A stretch of DNA of 64,000 bases from Helicobacter_B zhangjianzhongii (GTDB lineage: Bacteria; Campylobacterota; Campylobacteria; Campylobacterales; Helicobacteraceae), in assembly GCF_030249855.1 (NCBI RefSeq), contig NZ_JANURN010000001.1, positions 124,001 to 188,000 on the forward strand, given 5' to 3'. How positions within the stretch are numbered: the stretch's first letter is position 1; each line of letters opens with the position of its first letter. Shown here piece after piece: positions 45,808 through 54,515 of this stretch. Both the position numbers and the translations under genes were made by a program. Under the pieces are notes generated by a model. That model saw nothing but the letters and a program-made list of their open reading frames with translations, did no database searches and was not told the origin of the DNA.

Positions 45808-45839
45808 ACGCGCAAATTCCCACGCACAAAGGCTCATCA

Positions 45840-46907
45840 ATGAGGATCGCTATCAACGGATTTGGACGGCTTGGGCGGGCGATCGCGCGCGCGGCTCTTG
45901 GAAAAGGCGCGGAGCAAGATATAGAGATTGTAGGGATCAATGATGTGGCAAATGCGGAGAATCTCGCCTACCTGCTAGAAAAGGATTCTATGCACGGCGC
46001 GCTAGGGCAAAGCGTGCGATTGAAGCAAGGTAACCCCTATAATACGCTTATCATCGAGCAAAAGTGCCAAGAAGCCTTGCAAGATTTATCCACCAAGCAA
46101 GCCCCCCAAGCCCCGCTAGCTCGGCGTGAGATACCGCTTTTTTCCTGTGCTAATCCGCTTGATTTAGACTTCGGCGCGTTAGGGGCAGAGGTGGTGATAG
46201 AATCTAGCGGGCTATTTTTGCGATCTAGCGATGTCGCCCACCACCTTGATAAAGGCGTGCGGCGCGTGATCATCTCTGCCCCTGCGACTGATGATACCCC
46301 TACCTTTGTGCTAGGGGTCAATCACACCGCTTATGCTGGGCAGCCTATCATCTCTAATGCCTCTTGCACGACAAACTGCCTAGCTCCCATTGCTATGCTG
46401 CTTGAGAGGGAGTTTGGCATTGAGCGAGCGAGCCTTACGACAATCCATAGCTACACCAACGACCAAAGTCTCCTAGATGTCGCCCACGCAAGCGATAAAC
46501 GCCGCTCCCGCGCCGCTGGGCTAAACATTATCCCCACTTCCACAGGCGCGGCAAAAGCCCTCTACAAAGTCCTCCCAAGCCTAAAGGATAAGATCCACGG
46601 ACATAGCGTGCGCGTGCCTGTGGCAGATGTCTCTATGGTGGATCTAAGCGCGTATTTATCGCAAAAGGTGGATTCTAGGGCGATCAATGAGCTTTTTGCA
46701 GCAGAGTCTCAAGGCGCGTTACAGGGGATTTTAGGGATAGATTCTTGCTATGGGGTGAGCAGTGATTTTCTCAATGACACGCGCAGTGCCATTATCGCGC
46801 AGGATTTGAGCTTTACGCTAGGGAATATGTGCAAGGTTATGGCGTGGTATGATAATGAGTGGGGGTATGCGCACAGGATCATCGACATAGCGCACTATGT
46901 GCTTTAA
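45840..46907 (+). CDS. gapA: Glyceraldehyde-3-phosphate dehydrogenase
   Basis: 355 aa. NAD-binding RIAINGFGRLGRAIAR at the N-terminus, catalytic Cys176 in NASCTTNCLAP, TTIHSYTNDQ (catalytic His), NIIPTSTGAAKA, WYDNEWGYAHRI. Slightly longer than the typical 330-340 aa because of a loop around 66-95. In Helicobacter it mainly serves gluconeogenesis and the Entner-Doudoroff/lower pathway; that is background, not seen here. Divergent from carB and followed by a repeat-filled gap. Confidence 0.93.
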   Translation: MRIAINGFGRLGRAIARAALGKGAEQDIEIVGINDVANAENLAYLLEKDSMHGALGQSVRLKQGNPYNTLIIEQKCQEALQDLSTKQAPQAPLARREIPLFSCANPLDLDFGALGAEVVIESSGLFLRSSDVAHHLDKGVRRVIISAPATDDTPTFVLGVNHTAYAGQPIISNASCTTNCLAPIAMLLEREFGIERASLTTIHSYTNDQSLLDVAHASDKRRSRAAGLNIIPTSTGAAKALYKVLPSLKDKIHGHSVRVPVADVSMVDLSAYLSQKVDSRAINELFAAESQGALQGILGIDSCYGVSSDFLNDTRSAIIAQDLSFTLGNMCKVMAWYDNEWGYAHRIIDIAHYVL

Positions 46908-46924
46908 TGGTGGATTCGGCTTGT

Positions 46925-47400
46925 AGCGATAAATCGGCGATTGCTTCACGCGCGCTGCGGTTACATACGCTTTAGTATGCGCCCTTGCACGCGCTTGCAA
47001 AGCCCCGATTTCTCATCTACAATCCTAGAATCCACTTTTGAAAATCTTGCTGCCTAGTTGCTTGGCTATCTCACGCTTTCAGTTTTGTGTTTCGCAGTGT
47101 TGCGGATTTTGTGAAAGGCACGACCGCCAAGGTCGCTAACCTTCCCCAAAACGAGCGAAGCGAAGTTTCTTTAGAAAATCCGCAAAGCAACCACAGCCCC
47201 ACCGCAAATCTTAGAATCTTTTGCAGGGCGATAGCAAATTGCAAACCCTAGAATCCACTTTTGAAAATCCTACCGCGAGCAAGATAGAGCTAGAATCTAA
47301 GCTTTGTCATTGCGAGCCGCTGCGCTAGCAGTGGCGTGGCAAAGCAAGGCGCAGCCACAGCTTCTTTAGTAATCCACAGCGTTTAGATTCTAGCTCCTAG
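46925..47400. repeat. Repeat-filled intergenic region between gapA and fkbM
   Basis: From left to right: element with outer AAATCGG (46931-46937)/CCGATTT (47005-47011) and inner ATAC (46965-46968)/GTAT (46975-46978); TAGAATCCACTTTTG; nested element TTGCGGATTTTG (47100-47111) with inner GACC (47122-47125)/GGTC (47131-47134), whose 3' arm is split by an inserted CTTTAG unit and resumes as AAAATCCGCAA (47174-47184); TAGAATCCACTTTTG (about 47250); hairpin repeat with CTGC/GCAG (47306-47342). No gene seen. Confidence 0.85.
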
Positions 47401-47403
47401 AAT

Positions 47404-48169
47404 CTAAATCCAATCAAGCAAGATATTTTTCGCATTTTTGCTAGCGATGTGCGCGCGTAGGTCGCTTATCTTTTGCTCTCCATCGCTGAAATACCGCTCG
47501 TGTGTCTCGCACGCGATATACTCGATTTTCTCGTGCAAGTCTAGGTCTAAAAGCTTATGCATAATCTCAAACTCCGCGCCTTCTATATCGATTTTTAGGA
47601 AGTAGATTCTGGGGACTTCTTGCAAAAGCTTTTGCAAATACTCGCATAGGTCTATGGTCTTTACTTGATGAGTGATCCCGCACTCCCAGTCTCTGCTATC
47701 CCCACTGCCTGCAAGGTAGCTTCCTTGTGAGACGAGTGAGTCAAGGTGTAGCTCCATTTGCCCATTTTGCGTGGAGAGCGCGGCATTGTGCAAGATGACA
47801 TCGCTGCAGCTAGTATATTTAGATTCTAGGAGTTTGAAAAGGAAAGGATTAGGCTCGAAGCTATGGACAAGCCCGCCACATCGCAGGATAATATCGCTAA
47901 TGAGCCCAGCGTGCGCACCACAATCGACACAGACAGGCTTGTGGCTAGCTAGATTCTGCCCCCCCCCTTAAGGAGTTTTTATCAGTGTGTAGAAGCATAT
48001 TGTAGAAAATCCCGTAGTATGCTTGCGGAATGTGCGCATTAAAGAGCCGTAGCTGCAAGCCACCAAGCCCATTTGGATCGGCTAGGGCTTCTTGCAAGTA
48101 GGGAAGCCTGTGGAGCTGGCTTAGCAGATGGCGAAGTGTCGTTAGCTTGCGCTTTAGAATGTGTAGCAT
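47404..48169 (-). pseudogene. FkbM-family methyltransferase, phase-variable, currently frameshifted (OFF)
   Basis: Two pieces in different frames on the minus strand. 48169 to the G-tract reads MLHILKRKLTTLRHLL...YNMLLHTDKNSLR and stops soon after the tract. Taking one G away (G8) joins it to VDCGAHAGLISDIILRCGG, VHSFEPNP and LKIDIEGAEFEIMHKLL, the SAM-binding and FkbM signatures, through to the stop at 47404: 254 aa. FkbM enzymes O-methylate sugars, here presumably of the surface glycan. G9 keeps it OFF; G8 or G11 would switch it ON. Not decayed otherwise, so a contingency gene and not a true pseudogene. Confidence 0.85.
47959..47967 (-). repeat. G9 tract of the fkbM gene (OFF register)
   Basis: Nine C on the plus strand = G9 in coding sense, about 68 codons into the gene. 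In this register translation ends at TAG five codons further. Confidence 0.9.
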
Positions 48170-48205
48170 TGTGTCTCCTTGTGGTGAAATGTGCGAATTG
48201 TATCG

Positions 48206-49312
48206 CTACAAGCTTGCATAGAGATTAAGTGCTGCTTCTATCGCCTTGTCCATATCGTAGTATTGGTAAGCCCCCAAACGCCCGATGAAAAAGACATTTT
48301 TAAGACTTTTAGCTTCATTAGCATAGGCTTCATAGGCAGCTTTGGCAGCTTGGGTGGGCATTGGGTAGTATCGCTCATCGCCTAGCTGCCACTTTTTGGG
48401 GTATTCATAAGTGATGATAGTGTGAGGGGACTTGGTATCTAGGAAGTATTTATGCTCGATTATGCGCGTGAAGTCGTAGTTTTTAGGGTAGTTGATGACA
48501 GAATTACTGCCAAAATACTCTCTCTCTAGGCGCAGTGTCTTTAGCTCTAGGCTGCGGTAGGGCAGCTCGCCAAATTTATAGGAAAAATACTCATCAATCG
48601 CCCCGCTATAAAACACCCTATCAAATGCCCCCACATCTATCCCCCTAGATCCCAGCTCGCTAAACTCCACGCCAAGTCGCACTTCTATGCGCTTATTGGT
48701 GATCATCTTGGCAAATGCCGCGCTATATCCCTCTAGTGGTATGCCTTGATACGGGTCGGCTGGGAAGTAGCGATCATCTTTAGCGATGAGAATCGGCACG
48801 CGCGCAAACACGCTAGGATCTAGCTCTTCTGGACGGCATTGCCACTGCTTAAGCGTGTAGTGATAGAAGATATTTTCATAGATAAACTCCGCGATCATCT
48901 CTAGCTCTTTATGCTTCCTTAGCTCCAAAATACTCACCCTAGAGCCAAAGCCAAAGGTGCGCAGCAAGGTGGATTCTAGCTCTTTGGCTAGAGCGTGGGG
49001 GAAAATCGCATAAAGCGCGTTGAGATTGAAAGGGACAGGCACTAGCTGCCCCTGCACAAGCCCAAAGACCTTATGCATATAGGGGTAGAAAAGGCTAAAT
49101 CGCGTGATATACTCCCAGACTTTAGGGCTTTTGGTGTGGAAAATATGCGCCCCATAGCTATGCACCAAAATCCCGCCCCAATCCTTATCCGCGCAGTTGC
49201 CCCCGATATGATCGCGCCTATCGATAAGCAAGACCTCTTCTCCCCTGTCATTTGCCAGCCGCTCGGCTAGCACAAGCCCGCTAAGCCCTGCTCCTACGAT
49301 GAGATTTCTCAC
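48206..49312 (-). CDS. glf: UDP-galactopyranose mutase
   Basis: 368 aa flavoenzyme that converts UDP-galactopyranose to UDP-galactofuranose for surface polysaccharide. FAD-binding VGAGLSGLVLAERLA at residues 5-19, DRRDHIGGNC, SYGAHIFHTKSPKVWEYI, NVFFIGRLGAYQYYDMDKAI at the C-terminus, all standard Glf motifs. Two bases separate it from the upstream DUF4422 gene, indicating one transcript. Implies galactofuranose in the glycan built by this locus. Confidence 0.93.
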   Translation of the reverse strand: MRNLIVGAGLSGLVLAERLANDRGEEVLLIDRRDHIGGNCADKDWGGILVHSYGAHIFHTKSPKVWEYITRFSLFYPYMHKVFGLVQGQLVPVPFNLNALYAIFPHALAKELESTLLRTFGFGSRVSILELRKHKELEMIAEFIYENIFYHYTLKQWQCRPEELDPSVFARVPILIAKDDRYFPADPYQGIPLEGYSAAFAKMITNKRIEVRLGVEFSELGSRGIDVGAFDRVFYSGAIDEYFSYKFGELPYRSLELKTLRLEREYFGSNSVINYPKNYDFTRIIEHKYFLDTKSPHTIITYEYPKKWQLGDERYYPMPTQAAKAAYEAYANEAKSLKNVFFIGRLGAYQYYDMDKAIEAALNLYASL

Positions 49313-49314
49313 AT

Positions 49315-50254
49315 TTACTCCTTAGTGATTTTAGATTTGTGGATACGCACGCTAAAGGCATAGATACGCTTGGTATCGCCTGTGATCTCTGTGCCAAAGA
49401 GTGGCTTAGGGGCGCGTAGCTCGAAGTGGTGCTTATAGCTTGGCATTATCCCAGCAGAGAAGCTCTTATAGCGCACAAAGACATTGAGCAGTCGCTCGGC
49501 GATAAAGCCATAAATGCGGCTTTGGTAGGCATTATATCCGCTTAGATCGATCCTAGCTTGTGCTTCTAGCAGAGTGCCAAAGAGAAATTCGCAGTATTCT
49601 TGGTAGAGATCTTTGCGCATGATAAACATATTGCACCAGCTAAGAGGCGTGCCGGGTGTGAAAAGCACTGCCTCCATAGACTCTACCAAATGCGGGAATT
49701 TCTCGCGGATAATGTCTATGACTATGTCTAAATCCCTTTTGCGATGATCGCGTGCGTAGATGTCGTATTGACTTATAGCAGATGAGACTTCAAAGCCGTG
49801 CGGGACGATTATGGGGCTAGCTAGGATTATGGGGGATTTTTCTAGCTCGGCTAGGATCGTGCCTCTATCTAGGCGAAATTTGCGCACAATATCGCTAGGC
49901 TTGACATTCACGCGATTGACATCAAGGCGTTTTTTGCGCCTAGTCTTGCCGCTAAAGTCCAGCACCCTGCGGTAGTGAAACAGCCCATAATAGCTAGAAT
50001 CCACATTTTTCCACGCCCAATACATCGCCGTAAGCTCGCAGAAGTGGGGGTTGAGATGAGAGATATTATCGCCGCTAGAATCTAGCAAAATCTGCTCCCC
50101 CCCCCCCCGTTTTAGCCGCGATGCTTTTTTGCAGGCTTTGAATCTTGTCCTCCCCCATATTTGCCGCGCCTACGATGATAGGGCGTAAAATCTCGCTGCC
50201 ATAGATATAGCCAGCTTGATGTGTGCAAACTACAATATGTAATGACTTGGGCAT
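49315..50254 (-). pseudogene. DUF4422 glycan protein, phase-variable, currently frameshifted (OFF)
   Basis: Starting at ATG 50254 the minus strand reads MPKSLHIVVCTHQAGYIYGS, then EILRPIIVGAANMGEDKIQS, then a G12 tract and a TAG seven codons later. With G11 the frame joins QILLDSSGDNISHLNPHFCE and the conserved DUF4422 core ELTAMYWAWKN, YYGLFHYRRVLD, NMFIMRK, YQSRIYGFIAERLLN, giving 312 aa. DUF4422 proteins are glycosyltransferase-like proteins of capsule/LPS loci. Paralogue of the gene at 50381-51739. Loss of one G (or gain of two) restores it. Confidence 0.85.
50097..50108 (-). repeat. G12 tract of the first DUF4422 gene (OFF register)
   Basis: Twelve C on the plus strand, starting 146 nt into the coding sequence (48 codons plus two bases). 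Only lengths of 11 or 14 keep the conserved frame. Confidence 0.9.
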
Positions 50255-50294
50255 TGTCGATGTCCTTTGTAAAGTGGATTTGCGATTTATCTTA

Positions 50295-50375
50295 GGCGAG
50301 CAATGCGATTGACTACGCGATTTTGGGCGACTGCAGACCTCAAAATCGTGCTAAACAACCTTTCAAAAGTGGATT
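50295..50375. repeat. Shortened nested-stem element between the DUF4422 genes
   Basis: GAGCAATGCGATTGACTACG is followed by CGATTTTG (50318-50325) and CAAAATCG (50341-50348), 8-bp arms. The inner stem is reduced to a single AGAC, as if the second inner arm were deleted. Followed by AACAACC and a TAGAATCCACTTTTG word. Same flanks as the full elements. Confidence 0.65.
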
Positions 50376-50380
50376 CTAGC

Positions 50381-51739
50381 CTAGCTTTTGGGATTTACGC
50401 TCTTTTTATACACACGCACCCCAAAGAGATAGAATCGCTTGTGCTTTTCGTTTATATCCCAGCCGATTAGGGGCTTGGTATGCTTGGTGAGAAGCAGCAT
50501 AGGGGCTTCTAAGATTTTTAGGGTTTGGGTGTGCCTTTGATATGCGAGCCAGATATTAAACATTCTTTCACTTAAGAAGCCATAAATCCTAGCTTGATAA
50601 GGAGTATAGTCGCTTAGATCAGTTTCTTTGCTTAGGTCAAAAAGCAGAGAGAAAAGCCACTCACAATACGCGAAATACAGCTCTTTGCGCATTATAAAAA
50701 TATTGGCTATATGCCACCTAGGCGGATAGGTAAAAAGAGTGGATTCTAGCGCGGCTTGCATCTCTGGGTGGCGAGATTTGATAAGCTCGATGATCCTGTC
50801 TAAATCTTTTGCGTAGTGGTAGTGTGCATAGATCCCATAATTATCAAGCCCTTCATCACAGGGGAGATTGTAGTGGTTTTTGTAGCCTTGTGGGAGGATT
50901 ATGTCGTATTCTTGTAGGAGCTTGGTGATATTCTCGGTCGTGAGTCCTTGTCGCTTAGGGTTGTAGCTGCGAGGTGAGACGATGATAGGATAGTCTGTGC
51001 GGATCTGCTGGGCTTGCTCGCTTAGATCCAAAATCCTGCGGTAGTGAAACAGCCCATAATAGCTAGAATCCACATTTTTCCACGCCCAATACATCGCCGT
51101 AAGCTCGCAGAAATTGGCGTTTAGGTGGCTAATATTCTCCCCGCTATCATCTCTTAGTATAAAGGGCGTTGGCTTTTGCGCGCTTTTGCGGGAGTCTGCG
51201 CGGTGGGCTTGCTCATTACCGCTAAGGTAAATCCCTTCGCCCACCGCTTGACAACCCACAAAACCAGCGACAGCGGTGCAAGGCGCAGCCGCAGCAGGTT
51301 TCTTTAGAAAATCATCGCAAAATCCTTCCGCCTGCGAGTTGATTGGATTTTTGGCGTTTGGTGCGTTACTCCTGTCATTGCGAGCCGATGTATCGGCGTG
51401 GCAATCCATTTCTAAAAAAGCTTCGTTGTGCGTTTGAGTAGAATCCGCGTTTTGTGCGTTTGTATAGATTGCTTCGGCGATTGTATCGCCTCGCAATGAC
51501 AGAGAAGAGCTAGAATCTAGCGCGATCTGCCCCCCCCCTAATCGTAAATTTTTAGGCAGTTTAGATTCTAGCTTCTCTTGCAAGCTCCTAGCTCCCTCGC
51601 CCATATTTGCCGCGCCTACGATGATAGGGCGTAGGATCTCGCTAGCGATGATAGGTGTAGAAAATTTATGGTAGCACACAAGGATCGTGGCGCGGGGCTT
51701 TGGGGTGGCTGGGTCTTTGGGCGTGGGAGTATCTGGCAC
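50381..51739 (-). CDS. DUF4422 glycan protein, phase-variable (ON), with in-frame repeat insertion
   Basis: 452 aa from GTG 51739 (AAGGA nine bases upstream; an ATG at 51745 is in another frame). N-terminal ATILVCYHKFSTPIIASEIL and RPIIVGAANMGEG, then G9 coding RLGGGQ in the correct frame, a repeat-derived insert (about 77-190), and the core FCELTAMYWAWKNVDSSYYG, LFHYRRILDL, NIFIMRKELYFAY, YQARIYGFLSERMFN. Without the insert about 338 aa, near the paralogue. Probably adds a residue to surface glycan. Expression has two switches: the G9 tract and an A14 run in its promoter. Confidence 0.8.
   Translation of the reverse strand: MPDTPTPKDPATPKPRATILVCYHKFSTPIIASEILRPIIVGAANMGEGARSLQEKLESKLPKNLRLGGGQIALDSSSSLSLRGDTIAEAIYTNAQNADSTQTHNEAFLEMDCHADTSARNDRSNAPNAKNPINSQAEGFCDDFLKKPAAAAPCTAVAGFVGCQAVGEGIYLSGNEQAHRADSRKSAQKPTPFILRDDSGENISHLNANFCELTAMYWAWKNVDSSYYGLFHYRRILDLSEQAQQIRTDYPIIVSPRSYNPKRQGLTTENITKLLQEYDIILPQGYKNHYNLPCDEGLDNYGIYAHYHYAKDLDRIIELIKSRHPEMQAALESTLFTYPPRWHIANIFIMRKELYFAYCEWLFSLLFDLSKETDLSDYTPYQARIYGFLSERMFNIWLAYQRHTQTLKILEAPMLLLTKHTKPLIGWDINEKHKRFYLFGVRVYKKSVNPKS
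51166..51510 (-). repeat. Repeat insertion in the ON DUF4422 gene
   Basis: Nested element GCGGTGGGC (51200-51208)/GCCCACCGC (51239-51247) with inner TTACC (51216-51220)/GGTAA (51226-51230), nearly identical to the carB element; a CTTTAGAAA unit (about 51300); hairpin repeats with stems GCCGAT/ATCGGC (51384-51397) and GGCGAT/ATCGCC (51476-51490). In frame, about 114 codons. Confidence 0.85.
51530..51538 (-). repeat. G9 tract of the second DUF4422 gene (ON register)
   Basis: Nine C on the plus strand; encodes Gly-Gly-Gly in RLGGGQIALDSS. Any change not a multiple of three would truncate the protein to about 70-80 aa. Confidence 0.9.
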
Positions 51740-51795
51740 GGCATATCCTTAATTTGTATCAAACATATCATCAAATATATCAATGGGGAAGCGAA

Positions 51796-51819
51796 ATTAT
51801 AGCTGTTTTTTTTTTTTTT
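51796..51819 (-). promoter_or_regulatory. Promoter with A14 spacer tract
   Basis: On the minus strand a run of 14 A (51819-51806) is followed after four bases by TATAAT (51801-51796), about 57 bases upstream of GTG 51739. The homopolymer lies where the -35/-10 spacer should be, so its length would alter promoter strength, as known for homopolymer-controlled promoters in H. pylori. Confidence 0.65.
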
Positions 51820-51885
51820 GATACACCGCACGCGCAAAGGCGCGAAATAGGCACTTTTAAGGTAGGGCAGAGCAAAGGGGAGTTG

Positions 51886-52935
51886 CTATTTCCTACGCGC
51901 TTTCCACTTCTTAAATCGCGCATATTGCTGCAAAATTTTTGTAAAGATTCTGCCAAGCTTACATTGATAGAGATTTATGGTCGCAATATTTTGGGCAATA
52001 TGCGTAGAAATCTCATAAAGCAGGCTTTCATAGTAGGTGGGGTAAGGCTTAGATATGGATAAGGGATAGTCGCTATTGACTCTAGCTGGATTGCTATCAA
52101 GCAGGCTAGCTAGATCGATAAGCTGGGGCAATGGGGCAATGCCGCGCTTGACTAGGTGCAGAAGTATCTGGCTCTCTATGCTGGCGCGAAATAGCGTGAG
52201 ATCATAGAGAGTGTGGAGATTGTGGGCTTTGGCAAGGGCTAGGATCTCGCTCATTGCCTTTGTTTGATCTCCCCAGTGCTTTGCCTGCCATTTTGCGCGA
52301 TCTTGGTGCCCTACGCGGTAGCAGTAGGTGGTGTCTGTGAGTGCGTAAAATCGCTTAGCTAGTAGCATAGCTTGGATAAAAAATACAGGGTCTTGGTAGC
52401 GTTTCAAAGGTGGGTAGTGTAGATTGTGTGTGAGCAAAAACTCTTTTTGATAGATGAAGCGATGAAAGCCAAAGTCAAACTGCCACTTATCATAATCAAT
52501 AAAGCCTTCTTGCGTGAAAGTGTAGCCATAAAACTCTCTAGGGTATGTGGTTTTTATTGTGCCATTGATATAATCACTAAAGCCACCGCCGCAAATTAGC
52601 GCATTAGCGTGCTTTGCCTTTGTGTAGAGTCGCTCTAGGGTCGTGGTGGTGGGGTAGAAATCATCAGGATCCATAAAGGCGATATACTCTCCACTTGCTC
52701 TCTCTAGTCCATTATTACGCGCTACTGCTACGCCTTGATTCTCCTGCTGTATGTAGATGATCCTAGAATCTTTGCTCGCGTATTGTTGCGCGATTGCCCC
52801 ACTAGAATCCGTGCTGCCATCATCTATGCAAATGACTTCTATATGTTTATAGCTCTGTCCTAGCACAGAGTCTAAACACTGCGCGAGGTAGGATTCTACA
52901 TTGTAGATAGGGATAATGACAGAGATATTAGACAT
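51886..52935 (-). CDS. Family 2 glycosyltransferase
   Basis: 349 aa GT-A enzyme. N-terminal ISVIIPIYNVESYLAQCLDS, VICIDDGSTDSS, ENQGVAVARNNGL, and the metal motif FMDPDDFY are all present. The C-terminal half (about 200-349) is helical, rich in Tyr/Leu, without membrane spans. Transfers a sugar to the surface glycan; donor unknown. Start overlaps the ligase gene by eight bases. Confidence 0.88.
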   Translation of the reverse strand: MSNISVIIPIYNVESYLAQCLDSVLGQSYKHIEVICIDDGSTDSSGAIAQQYASKDSRIIYIQQENQGVAVARNNGLERASGEYIAFMDPDDFYPTTTTLERLYTKAKHANALICGGGFSDYINGTIKTTYPREFYGYTFTQEGFIDYDKWQFDFGFHRFIYQKEFLLTHNLHYPPLKRYQDPVFFIQAMLLAKRFYALTDTTYCYRVGHQDRAKWQAKHWGDQTKAMSEILALAKAHNLHTLYDLTLFRASIESQILLHLVKRGIAPLPQLIDLASLLDSNPARVNSDYPLSISKPYPTYYESLLYEISTHIAQNIATINLYQCKLGRIFTKILQQYARFKKWKARRK

Positions 52936-54349
52936 AGCTATCCCTTGCTTGTAATTGTGTCGATACAGCTAAAACAATCCCAAATAAGATAAATAGCACA
53001 AGATTGCCCTCGCGGATAGGAATGCAGTCAAATATATTGCTCACGCCAAGCCCAATTAGCCCAAATACAATACCACCATTGATAAGCACAAGCGATCGAT
53101 CTGTGCTAGAAAATGTGCTAGTAAATCGCAAATGCAAGCGATAAAATCGATAAATGATAAAAAATGGCAACAACATCGCCCCAAGAAACCCCACCAGCCC
53201 CAACTCAAACCAAAATGAAGCAAAGCGATTGTGATTGTGGTGGTGGAAGTGGTAGAAGAAAACAGAGTTTTTGGAAGTCTTGGGGAAAATTGTCTCTAAA
53301 TTTTGATAAAACTGCTGGAAGTGGTAGCCATTGGGGCGGAAAGGATTTTGCGCTATGGCTAGCAAAGTGGATTTTAGCATTGAGAGTCTAGATAGGCTTG
53401 AATACTCCCATTGAATGCTTGGGTGTGGGGCAAGCGAATGGGGAGAGCAAGAATACTCATCACAATGAGCAAATCGCCCCATCTCTGCTGGCGCGACACT
53501 CCAAACTTCTGCAAAATTATTGACCATACTATAAACATTGTAGCGTGCATCCCAAGTTTTGCTCATCGTGTAAATACCATATCCAAGCCCCACGCATAAA
53601 GCCAGCACCACTCCTAGCACGAGTCGTTTATAGCGATACGCAAGCAGCACAAATGGACTAATAAGCATAGCTAGCCCAGCCAAAAGAGCAAACCGCCCAC
53701 CATTTGCAATAAGCGCAGCTATGTTGATACACACCAAGACAATGGCAAAAAGCTTTACAGCACCTTTGGTAAAAAGACTCAATGCCAAGCTTAAGCCAAA
53801 GGCAAAGACGAGATAAAACACATAAATTGTCTCTGCGATAGTATAGGCACTAAGTGTCGCCCTATACCCAAACTTCCCACCACCATTGGCGAAAAAATCC
53901 CATATCGTAGCAATGGGGTGATAGCTTAGTGCTAGGCAAAGCCCTAGAAGCAGGAGTCTTAGCCCTCTTTCATCAAGCTTTGTAGCGATGAAAAAAGCAA
54001 GCACAAGAAAAAGGCTAGGCTCTAGCAGATACTGCCGGATTGCCTGCAAAGTCGCCTTAGAATCCACCGCGAAAAAGAGCGAAATATACGCCATAATGAC
54101 TACCACAAGCAAGCACACAAGCGCAAACCATATCCCCCCAAGCGCACGCATAAGCCCCCTATACTCGCGCCAAAATCCAAGCGCAAACACCCCAAGCGCG
54201 ATAAATAGCAAATTGACAGGAAGCTTGATAGAAACAAAAGAGTAAGAAAAAGGCAAAATCGCCACGCTAGCCACCACAAGCACTAGGCTTACATAAAGCG
54301 CAGTAGTTTTACACGCGCAAGAGAGATTCTGGGGATTGACTAGAGGCAC
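52928..54349 (-). CDS. O-antigen ligase/polymerase (WaaL/Wzy-C family)
   Basis: 473 aa with about 11-12 membrane helices and a long periplasmic loop (about 265-375) rich in His and aromatic residues (YHFHHHNHNRFASFWFELGL), the feature of the Wzy_C domain that binds undecaprenyl-linked glycan. Start GTG 54349 with AAGGAG five bases upstream. Probably joins O-chain to lipid A core. First gene of the minus-strand glycan run and divergent from mraY. Confidence 0.75.
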   Translation of the reverse strand: MPLVNPQNLSCACKTTALYVSLVLVVASVAILPFSYSFVSIKLPVNLLFIALGVFALGFWREYRGLMRALGGIWFALVCLLVVVIMAYISLFFAVDSKATLQAIRQYLLEPSLFLVLAFFIATKLDERGLRLLLLGLCLALSYHPIATIWDFFANGGGKFGYRATLSAYTIAETIYVFYLVFAFGLSLALSLFTKGAVKLFAIVLVCINIAALIANGGRFALLAGLAMLISPFVLLAYRYKRLVLGVVLALCVGLGYGIYTMSKTWDARYNVYSMVNNFAEVWSVAPAEMGRFAHCDEYSCSPHSLAPHPSIQWEYSSLSRLSMLKSTLLAIAQNPFRPNGYHFQQFYQNLETIFPKTSKNSVFFYHFHHHNHNRFASFWFELGLVGFLGAMLLPFFIIYRFYRLHLRFTSTFSSTDRSLVLINGGIVFGLIGLGVSNIFDCIPIREGNLVLFILFGIVLAVSTQLQARDSYV

Positions 54350-54448
54350 AAATACTCCTTGAAATAGCTTGATAGCATAGAGATCAAAATGGATTCTAGG
54401 TAGCTTGCTTAAAAATCGCGCATTCTACACTTTTTAAGGTAAAACTAC

Positions 54449-54454
54449 TATAAT
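54449..54454 (+). promoter_or_regulatory. Candidate -10 box for mraY-murD-valS
   Basis: TATAAT 61 bases before the mraY start, in the gap between divergent ligase and mraY genes. Confidence 0.5.
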
Positions 54455-54515
54455 TTGCGCTTTATTTTAGGCTTGTGGGCTGTGGGCTTTGTGGGCAGCT
54501 GTGTAAGGAGTGTGT

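Noticed and set aside
45656..45940. N-terminal extension of carB to 45940
   Set aside because: It would cross the carB promoter and the gapA start, and has no ribosome site; family start at 45655 has AGGAG.
46925..47400. CRISPR array suspected from many short repeats
   Set aside because: Repeats are of several families, irregularly spaced and in both orientations, with no constant repeat-spacer unit and no cas genes in the window.
51616..51837. Alternative small gene starting MRVRCIKKKKNSYNF
   Set aside because: It includes the A14 promoter tract and runs out of frame over the conserved DUF4422 N-terminus.
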